From Tupaia tana (Eukaryota; Chordata; Mammalia; Scandentia; Tupaiidae), in contig JAKSZU010000005.1 of the NCBI GenBank assembly GCA_026018925.1, positions 88,029,886 through 88,093,885 of the forward strand: a stretch of 64,000 nt of DNA, given 5' to 3'. Position numbers and translations under genes: made by a program. Below the pieces are notes generated by a model that did no database searches, had not been told where the DNA came from, and saw nothing but the letters and a program-made list of their open reading frames with translations. Below are positions 34,886-46,168 of this stretch, piece by piece (within the stretch, counting starts at the first letter, position 1; every line of letters begins with the position of its first letter).

Positions 34886-36343
34886 TTTGTATCCAATTTA
34901 CCACCTAATGAAAATTTTATCCTCTTTCTCTGTTTCTTTGTCTCTTGTGATGCTCACTGCTTTTTTCTCTCTCTCAATTCTGAAAAGCTTTTGGTGACAA
35001 ACACAAATTGCTGTAAATTGACATTTAAATCCACCAGAATGAATTCACTTTAATGCTGAAAAATATATTCATACCTCAGGAAAAAATATTTTTTTCTTTA
35101 ATTTTATTTGGATTTTAAATGATCCATTTGTAAAGAATGTAACTACTTAATCATGTATTTATTTTTATTCAGTCTTGTAACAGTCAATCCTCTAAAGAAT
35201 TTGTGAGTGAGAAAAGTTATATTTATATACCCTGCAATTTTTCTTATTGCAAATATTTCTTCTAGGCAATTTGCTTTTACATCACATATGTAAGTTCAAC
35301 AATTTCCCATTCATTTTTATCTTTGTCTATTTAAAGATTAGTGAACTTTGACCATTAGGCACAAAAAAGAATTGCCAGACTCATTGCTCTTTACAACAGA
35401 ATGTTTCTTGATAACATATTATTAATATCTCATTATAGAGAGCAATTAAAGTATTTTTATTCTAACAATAATTTCATGAATTCTTTATCATATTTCATGC
35501 CAACTTCAACACTAATAAAAATTTCTTTAAACATAAATACAATGCAATTCTGAAATGTAAACCATGCATAAAGATGTTTGCTATTTTGAACATAATATTA
35601 TTATAAAATAATAATAATAATTCAATTCAGGGCTAAATAGAAAGATAAGGGGTGTGAAAAAATTCAGCTGTGAATGATCATACAAGGTGAAGAATAGTAT
35701 TTGTTTGTTTGTTACTATAGTGGAGTTTAATTGAGCAAAAATGACTTGACTTGGAAAGTCCCCAGAATGGCGCCTAAGGAACTGTGGATAACCACATGGT
35801 GGGGTGACATTTAAGAACAAGAAAGAGAAAGTGAAGTGTGAAAAAAGTAAGTGAAGGAATGAGTTAGAGAAATAACTGGATTTGTTACAGCTTGATGTTT
35901 GTCTGCATGAACATGGTTTAGAGGGTAAGCTGTCTGTGACTGACTCAGTGTGATTGGTTGTAACATAGCAACATACTAAGGAAGCATACTTCCAAGTGAG
36001 GTTGTGATTTGCTTATGAAATCCAAGCAGGAGTATTTCAGGCTAATAAAGTTTAACAATTATCCCCCTTTTGGTCATCTTCTTAATTTTGAGAGATTGAC
36101 CAAAACTTAGGGCATTGGGACCACTCTTTGTCACCATTATGAAGGCCTTTTTCTTGCTTTCAGTTAGGATTTACAAGTTTCTTTTGGTCTCAGGCATAGC
36201 ATTTATAAGTCACAATGTCATATGAAGTCAAGAATTCTTTCTCTGTGCTTTTACTGAGACGGTTGAAGCAGGACCATTCAATGTTAGATGGGTGCTCCAT
36301 ACAAAACATTTAAGACTTGAGAAGATCCAGGTATCCTCTCAAG
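34886..36343. other. Unique sequence; possible old LTR at 35640-36100
   Basis: Mostly unrecognised. 35640-36100 is less AT-rich, with GTCCCCAGAATGGCGCC, GTGACATTTAAGAACAAG and TCAGTGTGATTGGTTGTAACA, a style seen in some ERV LTRs. I cannot assign it. Confidence 0.3.
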
Positions 36344-36362
36344 AATAGTGTCTTAAGATTTT

Positions 36363-36413
<51 letters not shown>

Positions 36414-36683
36414 GAGAGGTTTTTGCTATAGGGCGCGTGCGCTCGCCAGACAGACAGAGAGAGACAGAGAGATAGAAAGCAGGAAATCACCCCCCAGGGG
36501 GGATGGCCACGCCGCAATCCCTTCTCCTCCATTCTCCTCCCGGGATCTTGGGCACGCACGCACACGCGCCCGGCGTGAGTTTAAGCCGCCGGGTCCGGGA
36601 CTCGAACCGCGGTCGACTACGTGGGAGTCCAGCGACACAGCCATTACGCTAACTGCTGGTCCCAATAGTGTCTTAAGATTTTT
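36344..36683 (-). mobile_element. Young SINE-A, A-type B box, antisense, perfect TSD
   Basis: Element 36364-36663. Very CpG-rich, B box GGTTCGAGTCCCGG with TTTAAGCC, long T-tail with two C interruptions. Perfect flanks AATAGTGTCTTAAGATTTT. Confidence 0.97.
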
Positions 36684-36690
36684 ATTTACA

Positions 36691-36789
36691 ACTGTTCCTA
36701 TGACCTAATGGTTGATGGAATAAAATGGATCCCACATAGCTAACCACAGTTTGAATTCTAGCTCTGGCAGCTTGAAAAACAAACTAGAT
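36691..36789 (+). mobile_element. SINE-C, left part
   Basis: CTGTTCCTATGACCTAATGG head, GTTTGAATTCTAGCTCTGGCAGC. Interrupted at 36790 and resumed near 37103. Confidence 0.75.
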
Positions 36790-37102
36790 GGGCCAGTAGG
36801 CAATATAGAGGGTAAAACATTAGACTACCACGTGGTCAACCACAGTTCAAGTTCCAGACCTGGCAGCTTGAAACTCACACCAGGCACGTGTGTGCGCATG
36901 CCCAAAATCCTGAGAGGGAAATGGAAAGGAAGGGATTGCAGCATGGCCATACTCCTGGAGGGAGAGTTTCTCACTTTCTGTCTCTCTGGCTGTGTAGTCA
37001 TCCCATAGCAAAAATCTCTCCCCCAAAAAATAAAAATAAAAATAAAAATAAAAATAAAAATAAAAAAATAAAAGCATACACATAGAGAAAAGTTCACTAG
37101 AT
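36777..37102 (+). mobile_element. SINE-A nested in SINE-C
   Basis: Element 36790-37088, head GGGCCAGTAGGCAATATAGAGG, body GGAAATGGAAAGGAAGGG. The tail is (AAAAT)n at 37028-37072. Flanks AAACAAACTAGAT and AAAGTTCACTAGAT. Confidence 0.9.
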
Positions 37103-37246
37103 ATATGTCCATGTATACCTTCAATGCCAAAAGGATGGCGAAGTGGAGAAGAGGATATTGCAGAGTGACCACACCCAATTAGGGGTGTCTTCTCCCTCTT
37201 CCTCCCTGTTTTTCTTTCTCTCAAGAGCACAGGCATTCTCTGGCAA
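37103..37246 (+). mobile_element. SINE-C, right part
   Basis: ATGCCAAAAGGATGGCGAAGTGGAG, ACACCCAATTAGGGGTG, CT-rich stretch, end GCACAGGCATTCTCTGGCAATT. Confidence 0.75.
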
Positions 37247-37428
37247 TTATTTTCATTTTTTAAAAATACTTTATCTAACTTTATTTATTTATTTATTTTA
37301 AATTTACTAGAGAGAGACAGAGTGGAAGAAAGCAAGCTGCCAGGCCCAGGACTCAAACCACAGTCAGTCTTGTGGGATTCCAGTACCCTTAACCACCATG
37401 TCACCTGCTGGATCCTGGCAATTATTTT
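37241..37428 (-). mobile_element. SINE-B with TSD, antisense
   Basis: Element 37254-37415, inserted at the 3' end of the SINE-C. Perfect 13-bp flanks TGGCAATTATTTT. Head RC ends CACCTGCTGGATCC. Confidence 0.92.
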
Positions 37429-38297
37429 TAAAAAGAAATATATTTATTACCTGTGGATATTAAGTGATTTTAACCCTCCTGAAAATTATTCCTGGAAAAA
37501 ACAACTGGAAACAAAAACAAAAACAAAAAACAAATCTAGTTACAGTGTGAGGATAGACAATTTTCTGAGTTCGGAACTGCATCTCTAGCATCCTCAAGTG
37601 CGCCATGAAGGCCAAACACTAAATATGCAAAAGAGCTGGCTTACACCTGGAGTTTAATCACAAAACTAACTCCTCAGCTAAAACCCATCTAAGTAGACAT
37701 AGCCAAGAGTGATACAAAAAAGATGGAGAGAAATACTCACTAAGACAGTGCAAGTGAAAGACCTAAAACAAAAGGAAGATCAGACATTGAGAAAAATATG
37801 TCACAATCAACTGGACCCTCAACACAGGTAATGCTATGGGAATTTGAAGCCTCTTGTACACTGAGGGTAAAGAAAGCAAAAACAAAGTCCATACTAAGCT
37901 TAAAAATACATAGTGCTCTATTTGTGATTTTTCTACATCTGATCGATTCCTACTAATGCATTATATTTGCTTTGTTTTTATTTACCACTCCCAAATTTTC
38001 TTAGCTTTTTTCATGGTAATATACTTCCCTTGACAGTCTATTAAATGTCATTCCATGTGTCATGAGAAGCTTGCTCACAAGCTAACCTTTATGATTCAGT
38101 CTATAACCATCAGCATGAGTGGTTGATACCCTTCCTTTCCTTAATTTATTTTTCTCATGTCCTCAGTGTGTACTGTTAGTGCAGAATGCATTGTTATTCT
38201 TCTTGTTTCATTCATGCTCCTTCTATAAATTTCACCTAGAGTGGAATTGTAGAACATTTTCTGATAAAGGGCATTACTTTAAGGATTTGCAAAATTG
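37429..38297. other. Unique sequence
   Basis: Contains an (AAAAC)n patch near 37510. No gene or repeat family recognised. Confidence 0.5.
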
Positions 38298-38590
38298 AGT
38301 TTATCAATATTATTTATTTATTTATTTATTTCGAGAGATTTATGCTACAGGGCACGTGTGCTCCCAGAAAGACAGAGACAGAGAGACAGAAAGTGAGAAA
38401 TCACTCCCTGGAGGGATGGCCACGCCGCAATCCCTTCTCCTCCATTCTCCTCTCGGGATCTTGGGAACGCACGCACACGCGCCTGGCGTGAGTTTAAGCC
38501 ACTGGGTCCAGGATTCAAACCATGGTCAACTACATGGGAGTCCAGCAACATAGCCATTATGGTAACTGCTAGCCAAGTTTATCAATATTA
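38298..38590 (-). mobile_element. SINE-A, A-type B box, antisense, perfect TSD
   Basis: Element 38315-38575. Flanks AGTTTATCAATATTATT. B box GTTTGAATCC (A type) with TTTAAGCC. The tail has become (ATTT)n. Confidence 0.95.
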
Positions 38591-38766
38591 TTAAGTGAAT
38601 GAAAATAAAATCAGTTAAGTGAATAAAAAGAAAATTTAAACACTGGTAGTATGTATGTGAAAAACACATATGACAAAAATTCTATTTCTTCAGTATCTTT
38701 TCATTTTGTTCTTAGTTTTCTAGTTTCTGAGGTAGGAGTTTAGATTATCCATTTGAGAATTTTAAT

Positions 38767-39011
38767 CTTTCCTTTAATTCATGATAGAGAGCATACACAT
38801 ACACATGAGATTGAGAGCCACAGAAAAAGAGAGAGGAGCACTCTCCACAGGGTCGGCAAAGTTGCAATCTCTTCCCTCCAGTCCTCCAGACCATCAGATC
38901 TTGGGCCCTGGAATGCATAGCTAGCATGGCTCAGGGGATTAGAACCATGGTCACCAGGTGGGATCTGGCCTCTGTAGAGCACTGCATTACCTCTCCACCT
39001 TGCAGTTGGCC
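38767..39011 (-). mobile_element. SINE-D, antisense
   Basis: AATTCATGATAGAGAGCATACACATACACATG, CCCTCCAGTCCTCCAGACCATCAGATCTTGGGC, TTAGAACCATGGTCACCAGGTGGGATC, GCAGTTGGCC end. Confidence 0.7.
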
Positions 39012-39012
39012 T

Positions 39013-39480
39013 GAGAAAATTTTTCTTTTCAATGCATTATTCAGTGTTGTAAATTTCTCTCTGAACACTACATTAGCTTTGTCACATAGCTATTGAAACG
39101 TTGTATTTCATTTTCCTTCAATATTTTCTACAAAAATCCCCTTGAGATGTTCTCTCTAACTCACAGATTGTTTAGAAATGTGTTGTTCAGTTTCAAAGTG
39201 TTTGTAGATTTTTCTGTTATCTTTCTCCCTCTCTCTCTCTCTCTTTATTTGTATCTAGCTCAATTCTATTGTGGGTAGAGAATACATTCAGTATAATTTA
39301 AATTCTTTGAAATCTGTTGAGATTTTACTTATTGCCAGTATTTGGTATATTTTGGTGAATGTTCTTTAAACATTAGGAGGTGGCAAGTATATGTTCTACT
39401 CTCATTGAGTGGAGAAGGCTATAAATATCATTTAGGTCCTATTGATTGATATTGCTGATTTCTTCTTTAATATCAAGCAA
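39013..39480 (-). mobile_element. Old L1 ORF2 middle region, antisense
   Basis: CACAGATTGTTTAGAAATGTGTTGTTCAGTTTC, TCAATTCTATTGTGGGTAGAGAATAC, GAAGGCTATAAATATCATTTAGGTCC follow antisense L1M ORF2 order. Confidence 0.8.
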
Positions 39481-40631
39481 AAATGAACAAAAGCTATAAG
39501 AAAAAGCTATAAAGAAAGAAAGAACAATGAGGAAAAAGGTTGTTTATTGTTATCACAGACTACCTCACTTTGAAAGGTCTTCGGTTTCTCAAAAGAACAC
39601 CCAGAACTGCTGCAAATCTCTAGAATCTCTGAGAAAGGTCACATCAGCTGCTTCAGGGTGGTGCCCTGAAATAAGTGGGAAGCAAAAGGTACTCTACAAG
39701 AATTTTCTGTGAACCTCACATCTGCCTATAATCGTCTCTGCTCAAGCACATACCTCTTTAACTTAATGATGAAATATGACTGCATGCATCCAAATTCTTG
39801 CCTTGGTGTGTCAGATAATATTCCATTTATGACAGGTGTCATGTGTCATGACACTTCGAGGGCCTATGGGCAAGTGTGGTCATCGCAAGGGCCTCACCTC
39901 AAGCTTTAGCTGTCAGCCATAAGATGGATAGACTGACCAAAACTTTTCTCCAAAATGCCCATTTTGGAGCATTTCAAGCATCACTGGATCTAGAATATGG
40001 AGTAAGAACAGAGCAGCTGTCATGGAAAGTGAGACCTGCTGCAAAATTAGTTTACATGGCAAATGAGTCAAAGTAGTAAGTCCTGATGAAGTGTATGTTC
40101 CTGCTAAAATTCAGTCAGAGGTCCACTATGTATGTCTCTTCTGTGACTACATAAATAAAATGACCTTGAATAGGATATGTCAATATGACTCCTAGCACTC
40201 TTATATAATTTTCACCTAACTGAAGACCCCTTAATTATAGATTGTAATTAATTATAATTACATTATAGACTTCAAAGCCTCTAGGACACATGTGCCTTCC
40301 AAAGGGTCTACTCTAGTGGCTGATTCCAACCCACCACAATGATGCTATCAATAGAAAGGGCAAGTCTGATGTCCATTGTAACAGAGAAGTGAAAATATGA
40401 CGCAGCCCTGGTTTCACGCACTGAAATTTTGGTTCGTCTTCTAGCAAGTGAAAGCAAACTGCTTTGAGAGTCTTCAATAACAAACATGGAGAAAACATTC
40501 TTCAGTTTAGCAGGAACATACGAGGTACATAGGGGCACCATTTGTTTCAGAACAGCAATGGAGCTTGAATTGTCAAATTATTACTTTTTATTACTGAATA
40601 TTATAGGAATAAAACCACATTTAAAAAATTT
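39481..40631. other. 1.15 kb of unclassified, less AT-rich sequence
   Basis: Contains several short overlapping frames (39709-40076, 40308-40541) on both strands. None matches a protein I know and none is long. It could be unique genomic DNA or an unrecognised old repeat. An AT palindrome lies at 40232-40265. Confidence 0.4.
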
Positions 40632-40841
40632 TATAAAGATGTTTATTTATTCCATGAATGAGAGAGTGTAAAGAGAGACAGAGAGATCATATGCCCAACT
40701 GAGTGTTGATGGGGCGATTTATTCCCAGCCTCAGCCACCCAGGTAAGTTCAGAGAGTTCATCTGACATGAACCTGGAACCTTCTGAGTGGGTCAAATTCT
40801 CGGAGTGTCATGTTTTACCTCTGTGCCATTGGACATACCCC
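40632..40841 (-). mobile_element. SINE-D, antisense
   Basis: GTTTATTTATTCCATGAATGAGAGAGTG, GA tract, ACATGAACCTGGAACCTTCTGAGTGGG, and CTCTGTGCCATTGGACATACCCC end. Confidence 0.6.
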
Positions 40842-41006
40842 TAAAAATTATCAGTAAGTTAATGTTTATGAATATATAGTTGACTCCAGTTTTTTGACTA
40901 TTTATAAAACTATTATGAACTCTAGAATAACTTCATAATAATTGTGCTAACATACATCCTCATTTTTCTTAAGTAGATACTTTGGAATACAATCAATGGT
41001 TCATAA

Positions 41007-41186
41007 AGGTTATGTTACACTTTTTTGTTGTTGTTTTGTTTTGAGATGCTTTTGCTATAGGATGCGTGTGCTCGCCAGAAAGACAGAGAGAGACAGAGAG
41101 ATGGAAAGGAAGAAATCACCCTCCCCAGGGGGGATGGCCATGCTGCAAGCTCTTCTCCTCCATTCTCCTCTTGGGATATTAGGCAT

Positions 41187-41226
<40 letters not shown>

Positions 41227-41332
41227 CATGAATATAAGCCACCAGGTCCGGGAATCCAACTGAGTCAACTCTGTGGGAGTCCAGCGACATAGCCATTACA
41301 CCAACTACTGGTCCAGTTTATGCTACACTTTG
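41007..41332 (-). mobile_element. SINE-A with TSD, antisense
   Basis: Element 41025-41314. (AC)n at 41189-41224 has replaced the GCACGCACGCACACGCG stretch. Flanks AGGTTATGTTACACTTTT and AGTTTATGCTACACTTTG. Confidence 0.93.
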
Positions 41333-41655
41333 TAAGAAAGCTGAGGTTTCGAAGTGGTGGTACGGATTACATTCCACTTAGATATGCTTGCTTTTCAAGG
41401 ACATATTTTATTTTGTGAAGTACTATTACATTTATGATCCCTTTTTGGTTTATTTTATTGTTACTACTGAGTTGTAATAGTTTTTGCTATTAAATTTTAG
41501 TTCTTTTACTGAGTCTTGCCTTTTGGTTTTTTAAAATATTTATCTTGCTAAGCAGATATTAAAATTGTAGTAAGGAACTGGTGATCGCAGACGCAAGTAA
41601 AATAATGTCCAGAAAAATGAATGTCCCTTGTGCAGATCAATATACATACACTCAA
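41333..41655. other. Unique sequence
   Basis: Nothing recognised. Confidence 0.5.
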
Positions 41656-41865
41656 AATTAATTTCCTTTATGAGATAGAGAGAGAAACAAAGACACTCTT
41701 CACTGGATATCCATGCCCACATCCTAACCATAACACTGCAGCTAGCCCAGATCATGGATTTCCTGACATGTTGAGGTAGACCCAGGATGCGAACCTTGAA
41801 CCTTCCCATATGGTTTCCTGTATGATGCAGCAACACTTCTATTGACTATGCCACCTTGACTGGAC
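41656..41865 (-). mobile_element. SINE-D, antisense
   Basis: TTTATGAGATAGAGAGAGAAAC, CTTCACTGGATATCCATGCCC, GACCCAGGATGCGAACC, and CTATGCCACCTTGACTGGACC end. Confidence 0.6.
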
Positions 41866-42012
41866 CATGTGGGAGAAGATTAAGAATAAGTCTAAGACAA
41901 AGAGCATCAGTGTATATGTATTGATTAGTAAATATTAATTATAAAACTATTTTATAATCATCTTTCTGTTATGTGTTTTTGCATTTGTAGTTTCTTTTGA
42001 TTATTTATTTCA

Positions 42013-42312
42013 TTATATTTTATTTTATGTATTTATTTATTTTTGAGAGGTTTTTTCTACAGGGTGCATGTGCTCACCAGACAGACAGAGAGAGACAGAA
42101 AGATAGAAAGCGAGAAATCACCCCGTTCCCCCCAGGGGGAATGGCCACACCTCAATCTCTTTTCCTCCATTTTTTTTTCGGGATCTTGGACACGCACGCA
42201 CACGCGCCCGGCGTGAGTTTTAAGCCACCGGGTCTGGGACGCAAACTGCGGTTGACTACCTGAAAGTCCAGCGACATAACCATCACACTAACTGCTGGTT
42301 ATATTTTATATT
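42013..42312 (-). mobile_element. Young SINE-A, C-type B box, antisense, with TSD
   Basis: Element about 42029-42298. The B box reads GTTTGCGTCCC, with TTTTAAGCC. Flanks TTATATTTTATTTTAT and TTATATTTTATATT. A T-run replaces part of the CTCCTCTCGGG segment. Confidence 0.92.
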
Positions 42313-42744
42313 TTTTCATTATCATTTTCATTTATCATTATATTTTATATTTTAACCAGTTAAATATGTATGTTTTGCAAAGCAATAGCTGTATCACTTG
42401 TAAACATACATTTTTTTTTCCCAGAAATTTTATTTCTGGCATAGTTAGATAATTCATTCATATTACATTTATTTTGTTGGTGAATATGGAAAAAAAATCC
42501 AGCTTTATTGTTTACAGCTGACCCAGGACTTGTCTGAACAGTGTTTCCCTGTGTTACTCACAGACATCATGACACTGGCTCTCAGGGTGCATCACTATAA
42601 TTAACAGCTTATAAAACCCACTGGTGCTTTTACTATAATAAAAAATGTTTTCTTCTAGTGAACTCAGGTGATAAATGGCTTGTCTCAGTAGAGAAAATTT
42701 CAGGGCCTTGGTAATTCATTCCTTTTTATTTTGTGTACAGTTTC
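42313..42744. other. Unique AT-rich sequence
   Basis: Nothing recognised. Confidence 0.5.
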
Positions 42745-42990
42745 ACTTATGTAAATTATTATTTTATTTTTTATGAGAGAGAAAGAAAAAAAAAAAAAGC
42801 AGTGAGAAACAAGCACCCTGAACAGTGTCTTATCACACGAGCATCTTGCCCCAGCCCTCCAGCTTGTCAGGACTTCAAGCACCTGTGCACCTGGCATATG
42901 TGAGGTCAAGTCAGACTTGAGCCTGTGGATGGCCAAGTGACTTCCAGCACTGCAGATTAGTACACTACTGCCTGGACCACCAAGCCTAGG
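42745..42990 (-). mobile_element. SINE-D, antisense
   Basis: TTATTTTATTTTTTATGAGAGAGAAAG, CAGTGAGAAACAAGCACCCTG, GCCCTCCAGCTTGTCAGGAC, CACCTGTGCACCTGGC. Head RC is strongly diverged. Confidence 0.6.
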
Positions 42991-43207
42991 TCAATTTCAT
43001 CCTTTGTGATGACTGATATAAAGATGAAAATAAAACAAATAAAAATCTTTACAACCAAAAATATGGTTGTTTTCTATAAGGGTCTAAATTCTCAATGCTC
43101 TCTTTTATGGTATTTGTAACTGTTGCTCTACCATATATATGTGCAACTTTGGATAGTCTTCACACTGTCTTGGGCACATCAGTCATACATTTAAAAATAT
43201 TCTTAGT

Positions 43208-43480
43208 GGGACCAGCAGTTAGCGTAATGGCTATGTCACTGGACTTCCATGTAATCGACCACGGTTCGTGTCCTGGACCCGGTGGCTTAAAACTCATGCC
43301 GGGCGTGGGTGTGTGCGTGCCCAAGATCCCAAGAGGAGAATGGAGGAGAAGGGATTGTGGCGTGGTCATCCACCCTGGGGGGTGATTTCTTGCTTGCTTT
43401 CTCTCTGTCTCCCTCTGTCTGTCTGGCGAGTGCATGCACCCTATAGCGAAAACCTCTCCCCAAAAAAAAAAAAAAAAAGA
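43208..43480 (+). mobile_element. Young SINE-A, C-type B box
   Basis: GGGACCAGCAGTTAGCGTAATGG head, GGTTCGTGTCC (decayed GCG type), TTAAAACTCATGCCGG, full body, end CCCTATAGCGAAAACCTCTCC and A17. TSD not clear. Confidence 0.93.
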
Positions 43481-43887
43481 ATTCCGATAAAGAAATTTTG
43501 GTGAAATAGAAACTAGAAATCCCATTGAGGAGAGATTAAGAAGCATTAAAAATGCATAGATAGACTTTGTATCTATGATTTTGATGGCTTTGAGTATGAC
43601 AGAGAGATTACAATACAGGTTAAAGTTAAGTTCTCTTGCAGTTATCATTGAGTTTGTAAACTTATGTGATATGAATTCATTTACACAAATTGAGCAATAA
43701 GCAATAATACTCCCATGTTATTTGTACATTATGAAATTTATCCAAAATAAATATGTATTTCAGAATTCAACTGTTAAATATGCTTACTGTTGTGTTGTGT
43801 CAACAACTCAACAAGCTCCTTAAAGTTTGATATTTGATTCCTTGGATTTTTCGGGGGAAAGGCTGCAAATGTACTTCCTGTCTTATT
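43481..43887. other. Unique AT-rich sequence
   Basis: Nothing recognised. Confidence 0.5.
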
Positions 43888-44390
43888 GTGTGTGTGTGTG
43901 TCTGTGTGTGTGTATGTATGTGTGTATTAGAGAGAGAAAATGAGTGTTAAGAGTGGATGTGTGGATATGTTGGAGGTTGTGGAGATACATTTTATGTGAA
44001 TGTGGATTAACAAGTTTGTGTGATTGAGTGTGAAGAGGAAGGGGGTGTGAAAAATGAAAAAAAGAAAGACAAAGTGTTTAGAGAAGGAGTGATGGGTGGA
44101 AATAAAACATGAAGGGCAGAGGAGACAGGTCAAGAAGAATGTGAATGAGCGTGAGCAAATGAGTATGTGTGAAAGAGAATGAGAGTGGAAGTGACAGTAT
44201 GTAAATACGAATGTCCGTGTCTCCGTGATTACGAAATATGTGAGCTATGAGTTTCCCTTGTTTGAAAGTGGAAGTGATTATTACACAGTGTCACGTGAGA
44301 GTTGGTGGCTATTTGTAAGTCAGAGTCTGGTTGTGAGCACGTGATTGAGGCAGAAGGCACATGGTTAGAGGAAGACAGAGAGGATCCCTA
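43888..44390. repeat. (TG)n followed by a G/A/T-rich, C-poor degenerate tract
   Basis: Pure (TG)n at about 43888-43926 passes into some 450 bp rich in GTGTGA, GTGAAT and GAGAGTG words with very little C on this strand. It looks like degenerate simple sequence. It makes a spurious minus-strand frame at 43927-44133. Confidence 0.8.
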
Positions 44391-44453
44391 ATGATGATCT
44401 CTAGGGCTAACATGACATATTCTGCTGAATTATACTTCAGTTTTATAGACTTC

Positions 44454-44742
44454 AAAAAATCTTCTAGCGAGGACCATTAGTTAGGTAATGGCTATGTCAC
44501 TGGACTCCCACGTAGTCGACCGCGGTTCACGTCCCGGACCCGGTGGCTTAAAACTCACGCTGGGCGCGTGTGCGTCCGTGCCCAAGATCCCGAGAGGAGA
44601 ATGGAGGAGAAGGGATTGCGGCGTGACCATCCCCCCTGGGGGGTGATTTCTCGCTTTCTGTCTCTATGTCTCTCTCTGTCTGTCTAGAGAGCGCACACGC
44701 CCTATAGCAAAAACCTCTCAAAAAAAAAAAATCTTTTCTAGC
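44454..44742 (+). mobile_element. Young SINE-A, C-type B box, with TSD
   Basis: Element 44469-44725. GGTTCACGTCCCGG (decayed GCG type), TTAAAACTCACGC. Flanks AAAAAATCTTCTAGC and AAAAAATCTTTTCTAGC. Confidence 0.95.
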
Positions 44743-44868
44743 TAGAATTAAAAAAATAATAATTCTCTACAGTGATTTGAGAAAGTCAAAAATGAGAAAG
44801 AAGTTTAAAAAAACCCTGAAAATAAATGTAAAATTATAGCATATAGACCAATTCCACAAATTAGCAAA

Positions 44869-45154
44869 TTTTTTTTTTTTTTTTTTTTTTTTTTCTTTTT
44901 TTTGGAGAGGTTTTTGCTATAGGGCGCGTGCGCTCGCCAGACAGACAGAGAGAGACAGAGAGATAGAAAGCAGGAAATCATCCCCCAGGGGGGATGGCCA
45001 CGCCGCAATCCCTTCTCCTCCACTCTCCTCTCGGGATCTTGGGCACGCACGCACGCGCGCCCGGCGTGAGTTTAAGCCGCCGGGTCCAGGACTCGAACCG
45101 CGGTCGACTACATGGGAGTCCAGCGACATAGCCATTACGCTAACTGCTGGTCCC
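44869..45154 (-). mobile_element. Young SINE-A, A-type B box, antisense
   Basis: T-tail, CTATAGGGCGCGTGCGCTC, CpG-rich body, B box GGTTCGAGTCCTGG, TTTAAGCCGCC, head RC TACGCTAACTGCTGGTCCC. It lies only about 130 bp from the sense copy at 44469, forming an inverted pair. Confidence 0.96.
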
Positions 45155-45167
45155 TATTTTTCTTTTT

Positions 45168-45343
45168 TTAAAGAATGATCTTATTTAACTTTATTTATTT
45201 CTTAACTTGACCAGAGAAGGACAGAGCAGGAGAGAGAAATAGCGAAAGGGAAAGTGAGAAAGCAGCCACCAGGCCAGGAACTCCAATTGTGGTCGGTCGT
45301 GTGGGAATCAGTGCCCTTAAGCACCATACCGCCTGCGGGCCCC
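45168..45343 (-). mobile_element. SINE-B, antisense
   Basis: TTAACTTTATTTATTTC, AACTTGACCAGAGAAGGAC, AAAGTGAGAAAGCAGCCACC, head RC ending CCGCCTGCGGGCCCC. Confidence 0.9.
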
Positions 45344-45913
45344 TTACTTTTTAATTTTTCTAAAAGCAGATTACATTTTTTAAGAAATCTTTCTGAATGC
45401 CTAGACAGTGTCTTTTTCTGAATTCTGAAGTTACAATGATAATAAGCTGCATAGACATAATATCTGCCTTCATAAAGCACGTATTTTGGTTAGAGAGGAA
45501 GAAATAAACAAAACATACTCTTATAAGCATCCATATATAAGTTATGATTTATAAAAGAGGTTAATGAGTGGAATTCAGAAAAAATAGAAAACATAGGGCT
45601 ACTTACCTAAGAGAAATTGTAAGGTTAATATTAAATAATAACACTTTGATACCAAATAGAACTCCATGTTTGTTGTTGTCTAGTAATGAGTTTTTATACT
45701 TTATAGGAGCTTGCCTCCTGTAGTGGCCCAGAAAATATATAATTATAAAAAAAAATGATCACTAACTGATGTTTGTTATGTTCCTTGGGACACAAAACTT
45801 GAATTTACCTCTATAAAAATTAGCCAAATGATCAAACTGTTTCTAGAATTTAAAGCATCTTCTTTTAAGTACATATACTAAATAGCATGACTACCATTAC
45901 CTGGGAGTGTTTT
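45344..45913. other. Unique AT-rich sequence
   Basis: Nothing recognised. Confidence 0.5.
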
Positions 45914-46168
45914 AACAATGTAGCTTCTTTGGTGTAGTGGTTAAGGTGCTGGACTCCCACATGACTGCAATTTGAGTTCCAAACCTGGAAGTTTGAAAAC
46001 TACACGAGGTGTGTGTGTGTGTGTGTGTATGCATGCCCAAAATTCTAAAAGGAGAATAGAAGCCATACCCCTGGGGGATTTCTCACTTTCCCTCTTACTG
46101 TCTCTGTCTCTCTCGGGAGAGTGCACATGCACTATGGCAAAAACCTTAAAAAGAAAATAATGTAGGTT
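45914..46168 (+). mobile_element. SINE-A, short body, with TSD
   Basis: Element about 45921-46155, (GT)n in the linker at 46009-46029, part of the GGAGGAGAAGGGATTG segment deleted. Flanks AACAATGTAGCTT and AATAATGTAGGTT. Confidence 0.88.

Noticed and set aside
19355-45050. Recurrent frames reading QDPERRMEEKGLRR or HSPLGILGTHAHAPG at many places
   Set aside because: They are sense and antisense translations of SINE-A copies. The repetition reflects the SINE, not a gene family.
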